Source of the DNA: an uncultured Chlamydiae bacterium
Lineage (GTDB): Bacteria > Chlamydiota > Chlamydiia > Chlamydiales > Rhabdochlamydiaceae
Assembly (NCBI GenBank): GCA_903824495.1
Contig: CAIJXB010000002.1
Location: 1-42,974, forward strand
Direction: 5' to 3'
DNA length: 42,974 bases
The notes beneath the pieces are model-generated. The model had not been told where the DNA came from. It saw only the letters and a list, made by a program, of their open reading frames with translations, and made no database searches. The position numbers and the translations under genes were made by a program. This document shows positions 1 to 9,368 of the stretch, in pieces. Numbering within the stretch: position 1 is the stretch's first letter; every line of letters starts with the position of its first letter.

Positions 1-2413
1 TGGATTCTCTAACTCTGACAGCGTTGTTTTCTTGGGTGATTGCCAAACCTTTGAGCTGCGCTGGATGGAGCTGGTTCAATCCATATGTCACTCTTTTCTT
101 TGTGGTAACTAAAGGGAGTAAGCTTGTGAATACTTCAGATAACTCACCATCAGCGACTGCAATATCCAAAGCGCCCGCTACTTGGATTGCATTGCCTCCA
201 ACAGCCACTTCTGTAAGTGCTGAAAGAAGACTTAAAATGACCTCTGTCCCTGTGTATTTCAACTCTAGAAAAAAATGACCAATGGAACTATTCAAAACAT
301 GAATGGAGCTAAACTCCCCTGTAACGCCACCTTCTCCAATCAAGACAGTCCTACCTGTGCTCAAAAGATCTTGCCCAGGCTGAATTGAAAGCTCAAATGT
401 CGAATCTGAAATCGTTACGCTGCCCGAGACTGTAACAAGGGATGTTCCTGTAGGACTAACAGTTGTTAGAAAGATCGATCCGGACTCTAACGTAAGATCT
501 CCCATGACAGTCAATATTCCAAGCGGATTCCCTCCTTGGATAGTTCCTAAACTTTCTACAATCGTAGTTCCGACAGTACCTATACCAGAAAGGGTCGCAC
601 CAGAGGCAACAATAGGATCGGGACTTGACGCGATGTCTCCATTGACCTCCAAGGTTCCTGCGTTTACATAGGTCTTTCCGGTATATGTGCTGGCATTTCC
701 TGATAGAACAAGTATTCCGTCTCCTGTTTTAGTGAGGCTTCCCGTCCCTCCAATATTCCCTGAAAGCGTCAGCGTTGTACTGGGATCTGTAAAAAATATT
801 CCTCCTCCCGTACCCAGAGTAAAAGGTGCTGCTAAAGAAAACGTTCCCGTCGACTCTAAAACTCCAGCCCCTTCCAATGTTAAGCCGGAGGTCGATCCTA
901 TATTGCTTGCAGAGGATATAGAAAGCATCCCGGCGCTAATTATTGTTCCGCCACTGTAGGTATTACTACCTGTTAGAAGTAAAGTTCCAGCTCCTGTCTT
1001 AACCAAAGCCTGCGATCCTGCTATTGCTCCTGCTACAGTAAAGGTTCCCAAGTCCACTTCTATTTGTCCAAGAGAATTACTTCCAGATCCTGCTAAGGTG
1101 AGAGTTGCTCCTCCTGTTCCTGTTAAAAGCCCTGATAAGACCGTTGCTCCAGATGAGGTCAGAGTTGAACTGCTTATAACAGAAAATGCATTTGATATCG
1201 TAGAGCCTGCAGTCACGCTTAAGGATCCCCCCTCTAAAGTCACAGTTCCACTGCCTATATTGTTTGGAGAGGATATGGCAAGCGTTCCTTCATATAAGTT
1301 GATTCCTCCTGCCCAAGAGTTCGAGGCATTGGAAAGAGTTTGAATCCCACTGCCTCGCTTGGCGTAGGCGTTACCCGAAGATCCTGTGATCAAAGCTGCG
1401 ATAGTTACATTATTTCCATCATCATTGATCGTATTGTCTCCGGAATGGTTCAGGGTAATTGTAACATCGGAATTTAGAGTAACTGCGCTAGAAAATATCA
1501 AAGACCCATTATATATGTTAATCAAAGCTATGCTGCTTCCAGCAGAGCTTATAGAAACGCCAGCAGTTCCCGTCCCTGTCTGTCCAATGTTGAGTGTACC
1601 GATACTGTTGCTGCTTCCGGTGAGCTGAACAGTGCTCGGAGCGTTTATATTTAGAGTGTTTATATTCAGAGCTCCGCTAAAAACAAAAGTCCCGCCATTA
1701 GGACAAGTAATGTTTATTTGCCCACCCACGTTAATGTTTCCACTTAGAGTCACGGTGCCCGTATAATCGTTCTCCAAATTCATGGTGTCAACTTCGATCG
1801 AATCTGAAAAGTTATTCGCATAACTGCATCCTGTTGCTGGCGCACCAAAGGTGAGGGTTGGCGTAGCAAAAAGCTCGCGTATATACCAGTGGTTATTAGT
1901 AAAATAATTACCGCCACTATTCGTAGTTCCATTAATTGTTATGCTACCACTAAAAAGAGTAATAAAACTAGAACTAGAATTTGAATTCTGAAACACTACA
2001 TCCGTTAAAACAAGACTGGCATTACCCTCCGTAAAACAGGATCTGGCAAAATCATTACAGCTTCCTTGAACCGTACCAAAATCAATGACGCTCCCACCAC
2101 TACCCACTACGGTTGGCTGGATAGTGGCATTATAGCGAATAAATCGGCCGCAGGGCGTATTCATACCCGCAAGATACGTGACTTGGGGAACCTGAATATA
2201 AATTGTGTCAGTTGTTGAATAGTCGTTAACGGCTAGCTGTATTGCATCTAAAAATGAACAGCAAGCATTTCCGGAGATTGCGCAATTAGCGCAGCTACCG
2301 AGATCGGGGGTAGCGAGAGTTTGACTTGCCTGTGTTACATAGTAGCTATTAGCACTCAAGGCTTCTGTAAAACAAACAAAGGAACCTAATAAAGCAGATA
2401 CCTTATTTCTCAT
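1..2413 (-). CDS. Autotransporter passenger domain, 5' part (3' end outside window)
   Basis: A single reading frame runs without a stop from an ATG at 2413 to the left edge, about 804 codons, so the gene is cut by the window and not broken. The product starts with a short signal-like segment (MRNKVSALLGSFVCFTEALS). A Cys-rich N-terminal part follows, then a Gly/Ser/Thr/Asn-rich beta-helix passenger. At least two copies of the passenger-associated repeat are visible, LVKTGAGTLLLTGSNTYSGG near 950-1040 and SLTKTGDGILVLSGN near 690-760. The last residues in the window (a GALDIAVADGELSE-type stretch, then LNQLHPAQLKGLAITQ) resemble the linker just before an autotransporter barrel, so roughly 280 residues of barrel should lie beyond base 1. 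The family is exported by Sec and then displays its passenger on the outer membrane. Chlamydial Pmp motifs (GGAI/FxxN) are not repeated, so it is not a classical Pmp. Forward-strand frames here are shadows. Confidence 0.85.
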   Translation of the reverse strand, partial: MRNKVSALLGSFVCFTEALSANSYYVTQASQTLATPDLGSCANCAISGNACCSFLDAIQLAVNDYSTTDTIYIQVPQVTYLAGMNTPCGRFIRYNATIQPTVVGSGGSVIDFGTVQGSCNDFARSCFTEGNASLVLTDVVFQNSNSSSSFITLFSGSITINGTTNSGGNYFTNNHWYIRELFATPTLTFGAPATGCSYANNFSDSIEVDTMNLENDYTGTVTLSGNINVGGQINITCPNGGTFVFSGALNINTLNINAPSTVQLTGSSNSIGTLNIGQTGTGTAGVSISSAGSSIALINIYNGSLIFSSAVTLNSDVTITLNHSGDNTINDDGNNVTIAALITGSSGNAYAKRGSGIQTLSNASNSWAGGINLYEGTLAISSPNNIGSGTVTLEGGSLSVTAGSTISNAFSVISSSTLTSSGATVLSGLLTGTGGATLTLAGSGSNSLGQIEVDLGTFTVAGAIAGSQALVKTGAGTLLLTGSNTYSGGTIISAGMLSISSASNIGSTSGLTLEGAGVLESTGTFSLAAPFTLGTGGGIFFTDPSTTLTLSGNIGGTGSLTKTGDGILVLSGNASTYTGKTYVNAGTLEVNGDIASSPDPIVASGATLSGIGTVGTTIVESLGTIQGGNPLGILTVMGDLTLESGSIFLTTVSPTGTSLVTVSGSVTISDSTFELSIQPGQDLLSTGRTVLIGEGGVTGEFSSIHVLNSSIGHFFLELKYTGTEVILSLLSALTEVAVGGNAIQVAGALDIAVADGELSEVFTSLLPLVTTKKRVTYGLNQLHPAQLKGLAITQENNAVRVRES

Positions 2414-2440
2414 GCTGACCCAATATTTTTTAAATTCAGA

Positions 2441-2466
2441 ATTATACTTTGAATCATTGTTGTCAA
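2441..2466 (-). promoter_or_regulatory. Possible promoter of the autotransporter gene, short spacer
   Basis: On the reverse strand a perfect TTGACA (2466-2461) and a perfect TATAAT (2446-2441) stand 28 bases upstream of the ATG at 2413. The spacer is only 14 bases, shorter than the usual 16-18, so the promoter should be weak or conditional if it is used. The ATG has no clear Shine-Dalgarno sequence. Confidence 0.35.
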
Positions 2467-2548
2467 TTTTTTTAGGACTGTAGCGCGGCCTCGTTGCTCA
2501 TCTTGAAAGAGACATTCTAACTTTACCGCTACACAAAACAAAAACAAC

Positions 2549-2577
2549 TTGACACTTACCTAGCTGATAGTTAATTT
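2549..2577 (+). promoter_or_regulatory. Probable promoter of the yacL-acpS unit
   Basis: TTGACA at 2549-2554 and TAATTT at 2572-2577 are separated by 17 bases. The pair ends 37 bases before the start of the downstream membrane protein gene. The -35 is consensus and the -10 is a weak match. Confidence 0.4.
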
Positions 2578-2614
2578 GAAGGCCACAGAAACTCTTATTA
2601 ATAGGTAAAAAACC

Positions 2615-3694
2615 ATGAACGTTTCTCTAACTTTTTTAAGAATCTTTTTCTTTGTCCTCTGCATTTTCTTCATGACGACATACATGATTTCTACGCCGAC
2701 AGGCACTCCTCATGGGAGCGCTCTTTTAGGGGTTATTTTAGGAGGATGCCTAGGACTTCTTTTGATCGGCTTTGATATGCTCTTTCGCAAGTTCAACTTG
2801 CGCTCTTTCAACATTGCCATCATGGGGATTTTCTTTGGATACCTGATGGGACAAGCCCTTGTTTTGATCCTTAAATCTGTGTTAGATATCAGCTCCATTG
2901 ACAACAGCTTTGCTCCTAGAACCATTGAGATGATCGAAATCTCTCTTTTCCTCTTTGGTATCTACTTAGGAACCATTATGACCTTAAAAGCGTCTGATGA
3001 GCTCTATGTCAGCATCCCGTTTGTAAAGTTCACTCACTCTGCACAAAAAAAGAAAGATCTCCTTTTAGACTCATCCGCTCTTGGCGATGCAAGGCTCATA
3101 GACATCATAGCGACAGGCCTTTTCGACCACCAACTGATCATCCCTCGCTTTCTCATTAAAGAACTTTATGCCCAATCAGAAGTTGGCGATGAAATGGCTA
3201 AGGCTAAAGCTAAAAGAAGTTTAGATCTCATCAAAAAACTAGAAGACGTAGAACATCTCCATATCAGGTTCAGCGACACTGATTTCCCGGAAGTAAAAGA
3301 TCCTCAAGGAAAACTAATACGTCTTGCAAGACTTGTAGATGCAAACATTTTTTCTGCCGACATCTCTAAAATTCAAATGTCCTCTATTGAAGGAATCAAG
3401 GTTATAAACTTGCACTCTCTTTCCAATGCTCTTAAACCCTTGATGCAAACAGGTGAATACGTCAAAATCAAAATCCAACGCTACGGAAAAGAGCCAAGGC
3501 AAGGGATTGGATATTTAGAAGATGGAACAATGGTTGTTGTCAACGGTGGCGGCAAGTATTTAGGAGAAACCATCGATGCACAGGTTCTTTCTGTAAAACA
3601 CACCTCTTCAGGACGCATGGTGTTCTGTAATGCGTGTGATGAACCTAACCTACCACATGATTTTGAGGATTCAGAGTATGATGACCACAAATAA
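2615..3694 (+). CDS. YacL-like integral membrane PIN-TRAM protein
   Basis: The 359-residue product has four hydrophobic segments in the first 125 residues (about 5-27, 34-53, 63-87 and 100-124). A PIN-fold nuclease-like domain follows at about 148-265; LLLDSSALGDARL carries the first acidic residue, and an E in IKELY and a D in LVDANIF continue the acidic set. A TRAM RNA-binding domain lies at about 275-340 (GIGYLEDGTMVVVNGG). This order is that of the Bacillus YacL family, found in many bacteria and chlamydiae. The family probably acts on RNA at the inner membrane, but its substrate is not established. The TGA-less 3' end overlaps acpS by 17 bases, so the two genes are probably one transcript. 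The ATG at 2615 gives a start directly before the first membrane helix. Confidence 0.88.
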   Translation: MNVSLTFLRIFFFVLCIFFMTTYMISTPTGTPHGSALLGVILGGCLGLLLIGFDMLFRKFNLRSFNIAIMGIFFGYLMGQALVLILKSVLDISSIDNSFAPRTIEMIEISLFLFGIYLGTIMTLKASDELYVSIPFVKFTHSAQKKKDLLLDSSALGDARLIDIIATGLFDHQLIIPRFLIKELYAQSEVGDEMAKAKAKRSLDLIKKLEDVEHLHIRFSDTDFPEVKDPQGKLIRLARLVDANIFSADISKIQMSSIEGIKVINLHSLSNALKPLMQTGEYVKIKIQRYGKEPRQGIGYLEDGTMVVVNGGGKYLGETIDAQVLSVKHTSSGRMVFCNACDEPNLPHDFEDSEYDDHK

Positions 3695-4079
3695 TAAACT
3701 ACCTATTAAAGGCCTTGGAACCGACATCATAGAAATCGATCGGATCCGCAAAAGTTTTGATATGCATGGATATCGATTTCTCATGCGCCTTTTTTCCGTG
3801 CAAGAGCAAGACTACTGCCTGAAATACAAAGACCCTATTCCCCACTTTGCAGCGCGTTTTTCTGCAAAAGAATCGATCGTAAAAGCGCTTGGTACTGGAT
3901 TTGGTAAGCATGCATCTTGGCTTGATATGGAAATTTTAAATGATCCTGCAGGAAAACCCAATGTGACTTTTTCTGAAACTCTCAATAAGTCTCTGAACAA
4001 TCCTCTCGTTCTGGTGAGCATCAGTCATTGCCAGCTCTATGTATCAACTGTTGCTATCTGGGTGAATACAGACTGCTAA
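3678..4079 (+). CDS. acpS: Holo-[acyl-carrier-protein] synthase
   Basis: AcpS moves the 4'-phosphopantetheine arm of CoA onto the serine of acyl carrier protein, which is encoded at 8327-8560. The 133-residue product has the signature GLGTDIIEIDRI near the N-terminus (metal-binding Asp16) and FSAKESIVKALGTGFG with Glu65 and Lys69, which matches the short AcpS type. I chose the ATG at 3678 because family members begin only a few residues before the GTDIIEI motif and a GAGGAT sequence stands 8 bases upstream; a frame start at 3630 would add a 16-residue tail inside the upstream gene. The second ATG at 3681 is also possible. The stop overlaps the stop of the opposing gene by 4 bases (CTAA). Confidence 0.95.
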   Translation: MMTTNNKLPIKGLGTDIIEIDRIRKSFDMHGYRFLMRLFSVQEQDYCLKYKDPIPHFAARFSAKESIVKALGTGFGKHASWLDMEILNDPAGKPNVTFSETLNKSLNNPLVLVSISHCQLYVSTVAIWVNTDC

Positions 4080-4894
4080 AAAGCAGAAAAAGGAAGGGTG
4101 TAGGAGATCTGCACCGTCTGTTCTCTTTCAGGATATGAATAAGCCCACACTCTACATGCATAAGAAACGCTTAAGTCACCCCAAAGATCGATTAGATAAC
4201 TATATTTGGCTCCTATGTCAATAGAGCGATGATGAATGAATCCCCACCCCTTAAAATGCTCAATGTCGACACTTTTTTCACTTCCATATCCAAAATAGCC
4301 AACACTAAAGGCTTCTAGCGTTTGGTTTTTTAAGATACGAGCTTCAAAAGACACACGATAACGGTTCCAAAAAGAGCCGTGATTTGCAAGACCGACACTT
4401 CCGAAAAGATAACCTCTTGTCTTCCAATTCTGATCTTTAGTAAATTCTTTTCCAACCGAAATAGACGCTTCTCCATTCCAATAAGAAGCGTAAGGAGAGC
4501 TGACATCTCGTGTAGCTCTGCCACCTACTGCCCTTGTATTCAAAGCAGCCGTTATAGTGACAGGATCTCCTGCAATGTCATCTAAAAAAAGACATCTAGC
4601 TTGGAGGGCAGCGCTTCGAAATCCATAGGTTTGATGAGGCGTCCTAGCCATATTAACTGCAGCTTCTAAATCGATCTTTTCACTGGGGGTAAAAATGAAA
4701 GAAAGATCATTGACGTAGTTGTTGTAAGCATAAGAAGGTTGTTTGATGGCATGGCTGATCTTACTATATTGACTGTATGCAAAGTCTGTGTAGAGCTCAA
4801 ATCCATATACGTCTCCAAGCCATGGAGCTTCTTGCAAAGAAAAAAGCTTTACTGAAAAACATAAAAGAGCTGCTGTATGCCACCTTTTTTTCAT
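4076..4894 (-). CDS. Putative outer-membrane beta-barrel protein
   Basis: I do not recognise a named family. The 272-residue product begins [20 protein letters not shown], a credible Sec signal peptide, and the rest alternates aromatic and polar residues with many Tyr, Trp and Gly, ending in FSAF with a C-terminal phenylalanine. This is the pattern of an outer-membrane barrel of about 12 strands. The start at 4894 is preferred to 4924 because it removes a 10-residue non-signal extension and because its ATG overlaps the trxB stop as TAATG, a sign of translational coupling. The link with trxB may matter for disulphide chemistry, but the mature protein has few cysteines, so I do not press this. 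Confidence 0.7.
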   Translation of the reverse strand: MKKRWHTAALLCFSVKLFSLQEAPWLGDVYGFELYTDFAYSQYSKISHAIKQPSYAYNNYVNDLSFIFTPSEKIDLEAAVNMARTPHQTYGFRSAALQARCLFLDDIAGDPVTITAALNTRAVGGRATRDVSSPYASYWNGEASISVGKEFTKDQNWKTRGYLFGSVGLANHGSFWNRYRVSFEARILKNQTLEAFSVGYFGYGSEKSVDIEHFKGWGFIHHRSIDIGAKYSYLIDLWGDLSVSYACRVWAYSYPEREQTVQISYTLPFSAF

Positions 4895-5856
4895 TAATTT
4901 GCCAAGCCTTTGTTTGATAGCCATCTCTCTGCATCTAAAGCTGCCATACAGCCGCTTCCAGCTGCTGTGATTGCTTGTCTATATACATGATCTTGAACAT
5001 CACCGGCTGCAAAAACACCTTCTATATTTGTTTCTGTAGATCCTGGAACAACTTTAATGTATCCGTTCGGATGCAAGGCTACTTGCGATCCTAAAAATCC
5101 GGTATTAGGCTCGTGGCCAATGGCAAAAAAGACACCCGCTGCGGGAACAGATCTTTGCTGTTTTGTTTTTACGTTTTGCAGAGTTGCAGATCGCACCACT
5201 TGATCCCCTTCCACCTTTACAATCTCGTGATCCCAAATGACTTCGATCTTAGGATGAGCAAGCGCTCTATCGGCCATAATGCGCGAGGCTCTGAATTGAT
5301 CTCTTCTATGCACTATGTAAACTTTACTTCCAAATTTCGTTAAAAAGATCGCTTCTTCAATCGCGCTATCTCCCCCTCCGATGACATAGAGGTCTTTATT
5401 GCGGAAGATCGGCGCAGCTCCGTCGCAAATTGCGCAAGCAGTCACCCCTTTTTGCCAAAACTCTCCATCTAAAGTTCCTGGGATATCAAGTCTTTTGGCT
5501 GTGGCTCCTGTTGCTATAATGACAGAAAGAGCTTCCATTTCCGTTTTGGATCCATGAATGATGAAAGGATGTTTGCCAAGAGAAATTGATTTGACATCTT
5601 CGGTAAAAAAGACCGTTCCAAATCGCTCTGCTTGCTTTCTAAAGTTATCCATAAGCTCAGGACCTAAAATCCCAGCCGGGAAGCCTGGATAGTTCTCCAC
5701 TTCTGTTGTTGTCATGAGCTGACCACCTGCTGGACCTGAATAAAACCCTTCAAAGACAACAGGAAATAAATCTGCGCGTGCGGCATAAATGGCTGCTGTA
5801 TAAGCAGCGGGACCCGATCCAATAATGACTACTTTCTTTGCTTTTTCTTTACTCAT
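4894..5856 (-). CDS. trxB: Thioredoxin-disulfide reductase
   Basis: The 320-residue product is full length for the low-molecular-weight NADPH-thioredoxin reductase. The FAD-binding Rossmann motif [16 protein letters not shown] is at residues 13-28, the redox-active pair is C141-A-I-C144 followed by DG, the NADPH site [10 protein letters not shown] is at 160-169, and the second FAD motif [10 protein letters not shown] lies near the C-terminus. It reduces thioredoxin with NADPH in the cytoplasm. The gene is transcribed divergently from the cyclase at 5948. Its stop overlaps the next gene's start, so the pair forms a two-gene unit. In Chlamydia trxB is a neighbour of acpS, as it is here within 1 kb. 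Confidence 0.96.
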   Translation of the reverse strand: MSKEKAKKVVIIGSGPAAYTAAIYAARADLFPVVFEGFYSGPAGGQLMTTTEVENYPGFPAGILGPELMDNFRKQAERFGTVFFTEDVKSISLGKHPFIIHGSKTEMEALSVIIATGATAKRLDIPGTLDGEFWQKGVTACAICDGAAPIFRNKDLYVIGGGDSAIEEAIFLTKFGSKVYIVHRRDQFRASRIMADRALAHPKIEVIWDHEIVKVEGDQVVRSATLQNVKTKQQRSVPAAGVFFAIGHEPNTGFLGSQVALHPNGYIKVVPGSTETNIEGVFAAGDVQDHVYRQAITAAGSGCMAALDAERWLSNKGLAN

Positions 5857-5947
5857 GAAAAAAGAAAACTCCTTATAAAAAAATCCTCCTTCTTTTACCC
5901 GATTCGAAAATTATAAACCAGAACTTCCGCTCTAAAAAAACCACCCG

Positions 5948-8233
5948 ATGAAATCTTTTTTTCGTCATTTTTTAAAATATTTTTTCTTTTCGGGTAAATC
6001 CAAATCTGACATACACATATTTATAAAACAAACAATTGCGAATTGTAAAATGTTTAGAATTAGAAATATTCAGATAACGCTTGTGCAGCTTTTTAGCATC
6101 AGCCTCACTTTTTTAGTGATACTGCTGTGTCTACTCTTTTATATTTTATTCCAGAATTACCAAACTTCCATCATGCAAGTTTCAAATGACCTGCGAGAAG
6201 ATGCCAGTAATGAACTTGCAGAAAAGGTCACTTCCTATCTTAACCAGGCCAAGGAAACTGAAGACAGCTTTCAGACAGCAATCCAACACCAAGTCTTTAA
6301 TCCCAGGGATCCTACTGCCATAGAGACAATGCTTTTTTTCTTGCTCTTAACAGACATCGACCTTTCAGAAATTTCTTTTACCTATGGAGATAAAATCGGA
6401 TATGATCAAGAGGGAAATATCCTGCTGACTCCTATGGGACGAGGAGAGATAAGCCTCTTTAGAACCTCAAGCGAAAGCAGCTCCCCTATTGAGACGCGTT
6501 ATGTCTATCAAAAAAACGGACAGTGGGTTAGCTCACTCCGTATCCGCTCAATACAAAATGCTCTTTCAAGCATTCCGTTTACTCAAGAAAACATAAATTC
6601 CATTCCAGATCCAACAACATATCCCACCTTTACGACTCCTGCAAGTAAGCAATATACCGGTCAAGATATCTGGAGTGACCTTCATTGGGCTCAGATTGAC
6701 GAGAACCTCCCAGAAAACAAACGTCATGTAGAATTGAGTTTACAAAGGACCGTAACAGATGACAAAGGGGATTTTCTAGGAGTACTGCGAGTAGGCCTTT
6801 TCAGTAAACAGATCGCCGATATCGGGCAGTTCAAGGTGATTTCTCATGATTCTAATGATCCTCACATTGTCTTTATCACTGATAGATCAGGACATCTCAT
6901 TACAAGCCTAAATGCCACGGGCACTCCAATAATCATCGATGACAACATTCGTTTTTCTTCAGAAGATGCCCCTCCTCAAGTAAAGCTCAGCTTACAAAAC
7001 CCATTACTTAACTCAATCACCGATGAAACCCCTGTGCAAGCTACACAGTTTCGCTATCTAGATGAAACCTATCTTGTTACATATAGGGAAATTCAAGGCT
7101 CTCAAGGATGGATCCTTGGAGTCGTAGTTCCTCAATCTTACTATGTTGGGCCTTTAGAATTGATACGCGACCGCCTTCTTTTTGCTGCGGCTATCATCAT
7201 TTTCTTATTGTCCGTTAGCGGATATTTTGTGCAAAGAGCTTTCAAAAGAGGGCAAGCAAAGATCATCCACGAAACAATCAAGATGCATGATTTTGACTTT
7301 ACAGCGTCGGAGCCTCGCTCCTTCTTTCGCGACGTCTATCAAATCCTTACGAGCCTAGAAGCCGCTAAGACCGCCTTGCGCGCTATGGGAAAATATGTCC
7401 CCATAGGACTTGTGAAACAACTTTACCAATCACAAAAAGAGCCAACTCTTGGAGGCGAGATTCAAGAAGTGACTATGCTCTTTACTGACATCCAAAATTT
7501 CACCTCTATATCAGAAAAACTTCCTGTAAATAAGCTTGCAGACATCCTCGGGAAATATCTTAAGGTCATGACGTATGTCATTCAAAACAATAGGCAAGGT
7601 ACTATCGATAAATACATTGGAGATGGAATAATGGCTCTATGGAATGTGCCGATTCCACTTCCTCATCATGATCAAATTGCTTGCTTAGCCGTTCTCGACT
7701 GTGTCTCTGCCTTACAAGAGCTATTTAGCTCTGCTGAATGGAAAGGCCTTCCGCGCCTTGAAACTCGATTCGGCCTTCATAAGGACCAGGTGATTGTAGG
7801 AAATTTCGGAGCTCCAGATAGGCTTAATTTTACAGTCATCGGCAATGGTGTTAACACTGCGTCGCGCCTAGAAAGCCTCAATAAACAATATGGAACCTCT
7901 ATTATTGTCAGTGAAACGATCTTTAAGTCTACTAAAGATGTTTTTACTTTTCGTCTCTTAGACCTTGTTGCCGTCAAAGGCAAAAGCGAAGGGATCTACG
8001 TATATGAATTGATTGGCAAAAAAGGGGAAAAGCCCGAACTGAATAACATCCTTCTTAAATATGAGGAAGGCTTCAAAGCTTATCAAAGTCGCCGCTTTGA
8101 AGAAGCAATAAGCCTGCTCCAAGGTCAACTTAGCGACGGGCCAAGCAAGACCCTTCACACCCGATGCTCCCTTTTTCTAAAAAATCCACCACCAGATCCT
8201 TGGGATGGTATTTACGTTTCCATGATCAAGTAA
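5948..8233 (+). CDS. Transmembrane sensor adenylate/guanylate cyclase, class III
   Basis: The product of up to 761 residues has one membrane helix at about 44-67, a periplasmic sensor region at about 70-408 that resembles a Cache-type domain, a second helix at about 410-430, and a class III cyclase domain at about 505-690. The catalytic set is complete: metal Asp514 in FTDIQNF, Lys555 and Asp559 in DKYIGDGIMA, and NFTVIGNGVNTASRLE with the Thr, Asn and Arg used for base and transition-state binding. Lys plus Thr point to ATP, giving cAMP, more than to GTP. The C-terminus (YEEGFKAYQSRRFEEAI) is the TPR-like tail common in such cyclases. The start is uncertain: ATG at 5948 adds 34 residues before a second ATG at 6050, and neither has a clear ribosome site. 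Confidence 0.9.
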   Translation: MKSFFRHFLKYFFFSGKSKSDIHIFIKQTIANCKMFRIRNIQITLVQLFSISLTFLVILLCLLFYILFQNYQTSIMQVSNDLREDASNELAEKVTSYLNQAKETEDSFQTAIQHQVFNPRDPTAIETMLFFLLLTDIDLSEISFTYGDKIGYDQEGNILLTPMGRGEISLFRTSSESSSPIETRYVYQKNGQWVSSLRIRSIQNALSSIPFTQENINSIPDPTTYPTFTTPASKQYTGQDIWSDLHWAQIDENLPENKRHVELSLQRTVTDDKGDFLGVLRVGLFSKQIADIGQFKVISHDSNDPHIVFITDRSGHLITSLNATGTPIIIDDNIRFSSEDAPPQVKLSLQNPLLNSITDETPVQATQFRYLDETYLVTYREIQGSQGWILGVVVPQSYYVGPLELIRDRLLFAAAIIIFLLSVSGYFVQRAFKRGQAKIIHETIKMHDFDFTASEPRSFFRDVYQILTSLEAAKTALRAMGKYVPIGLVKQLYQSQKEPTLGGEIQEVTMLFTDIQNFTSISEKLPVNKLADILGKYLKVMTYVIQNNRQGTIDKYIGDGIMALWNVPIPLPHHDQIACLAVLDCVSALQELFSSAEWKGLPRLETRFGLHKDQVIVGNFGAPDRLNFTVIGNGVNTASRLESLNKQYGTSIIVSETIFKSTKDVFTFRLLDLVAVKGKSEGIYVYELIGKKGEKPELNNILLKYEEGFKAYQSRRFEEAISLLQGQLSDGPSKTLHTRCSLFLKNPPPDPWDGIYVSMIK

Positions 8234-8277
8234 TAGGCGTTAATAGAATATGTTTGAATTTTTTTTATCAGATAAAA

Positions 8278-8314
8278 AAAGACCCAATTAAGAGAATGTC
8301 TTAACCGGGTCTTT
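8278..8314 (-). terminator. Rho-independent terminator of the fab operon
   Basis: An inverted repeat pairs 8278-8292 with 8300-8314 (15 positions, two A/C mismatches) around a 7-base loop. Read on the reverse strand the stem is followed by a run of T (the A-run and following bases before 8278), so it ends the fabH-fabD-fabG-acpP transcript. It lies between two converging genes and may also stop the cyclase transcript, though its forward T-run is weak. Confidence 0.75.
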
Positions 8315-8326
8315 GAGTAGAAAAGA

Positions 8327-8560
8327 TTAACCTTTTTTCTTTTTGATGTAGGTTACTACATCGCCAACAGTTTTAAGTTTTTCAGATTCTTCTTCTGAAA
8401 TCTCAAAACCAAAACGCTCTTCGAACGTCATTATTAGCTCTGTAAGATCTAGGGAATCTGCATTCAAATCCTCAACAAACGTCTTTTCTAAAGACACATC
8501 TGCAGGATCTACTCCGAGCTGCTCTACTACGATATCGATTACTTCTTTTTCTATTGACAT
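8327..8560 (-). CDS. acpP: Acyl carrier protein
   Basis: The 77-residue acidic product contains the phosphopantetheine attachment motif NADSLD with Ser36, and the flanking helices expected of ACP. It carries growing acyl chains for the fab enzymes encoded directly upstream and is modified by AcpS (3678-4079). The ATG at 8560 is chosen because it gives the usual ACP length and has AAGGAAG a few bases before it. A longer in-frame reading to 8695 would lie within fabG and is not credible. It is the last gene of the operon, followed by a terminator; its Lys-rich end (YIKKKKG) is unusual but harmless. Confidence 0.97.
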   Translation of the reverse strand: MSIEKEVIDIVVEQLGVDPADVSLEKTFVEDLNADSLDLTELIMTFEERFGFEISEEESEKLKTVGDVVTYIKKKKG

Positions 8561-8606
8561 ATCCACTTCCTTAAAGTTCAAAAAAATACATAAAAAATCT
8601 AAACTA

Positions 8607-9368
8607 TTACATGACCATCCCGCCGTCAACGGCGAGAACTTGTCCTGTAATGTAATCTCCAAAAGGACTTGCAAAAAAGATGACTGCATCGGCAATGTTT
8701 TCTACCGTTCCCATTTTGCCCATGGGAATCTGCTTCAAAATGCCTTCTTTTTGCGCATCCGTTAACACATCTGTCATCTTAGTTTGAATAAAACCAGGAG
8801 CGATGCAATTCACACAAATACCACGTGAAGCAACCTCTTGAGCTAGCGATTTTGTAAATCCAATCATCCCAGCTTTTGATGCTGCGTAGTTCGTCTGTCC
8901 TGCATTCCCAGTAATCCCCACAACAGAAGAAATGTTGATAATCTTGCCGCTTCTAGCCTTCAACATGGGTCTTACTAAGCTCTGACAAGTGTTATACACA
9001 GATTTCAAGTTGGTGGCAAGTACTTGATCCCAATCTTCTTCAGACATCTTCATTAAAAGACCATCGCGAGTAATCCCTGCATTGTTCACAAGGATGTCGA
9101 CTCCCCCAAAAGTAGTCAAAATCGTTTGGATGGCGGAATCAACAGCCGCTCTATCGGCCACATCTACAATATAAGAAGCAAATGTCTGGCCAGATCCGGC
9201 TGTGAGAGCTTCCATTTCTTTTACAGTCTGGGTTGCTCTTTCTTGATTTGTTCCAAAAATCACTACATGAGCGCCGGCTTTAGCGCAGGCTAAAGCAATC
9301 GCTTGTCCTATGCCTGCAGTTCCGCCAGTAACTAGAGCCTTTTTACCCTTAAGTATTCCCGTTAACAT
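8607..9368 (-). CDS. fabG: 3-oxoacyl-[ACP] reductase
   Basis: FabG reduces 3-ketoacyl-ACP with NADPH in the elongation cycle. The 253-residue short-chain dehydrogenase has the cofactor motif [13 protein letters not shown] at 13-25, the NNAG motif at 95-98 and the catalytic Ser148-Tyr161-Lys165 in the YAASK pattern. It ends in AVDGGMVM, typical for FabG. Its start overlaps the fabD end by 20 bases, which fits translation of one polycistronic mRNA. A gap of 46 bases separates it from acpP, which has its own ribosome site. Confidence 0.96.
   Translation of the reverse strand: MLTGILKGKKALVTGGTAGIGQAIALACAKAGAHVVIFGTNQERATQTVKEMEALTAGSGQTFASYIVDVADRAAVDSAIQTILTTFGGVDILVNNAGITRDGLLMKMSEEDWDQVLATNLKSVYNTCQSLVRPMLKARSGKIINISSVVGITGNAGQTNYAASKAGMIGFTKSLAQEVASRGICVNCIAPGFIQTKMTDVLTDAQKEGILKQIPMGKMGTVENIADAVIFFASPFGDYITGQVLAVDGGMVM

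Noticed and set aside
700..1100. Repeated units that could suggest a tandem DNA repeat or CRISPR
   Set aside because: The repetition is at protein level (LxKTGxGxLxLxG), the DNA copies differ and there are no constant-length spacers.
687..1628. Forward-strand frames of 80-90 codons rich in Pro and Val
   Set aside because: They are the complement of the repeat-rich autotransporter on the reverse strand, whose frame is continuous with recognisable repeats.
3630..3677. Upstream start for acpS
   Set aside because: It adds 16 residues not seen in AcpS and lies wholly inside the preceding gene; the ATG at 3678 has a ribosome site and normal length.
8561..8695. Longer acpP reading frame
   Set aside because: The extra 45 residues are within fabG on the same strand and ACP is 75-80 residues; ATG 8560 has a good ribosome site.
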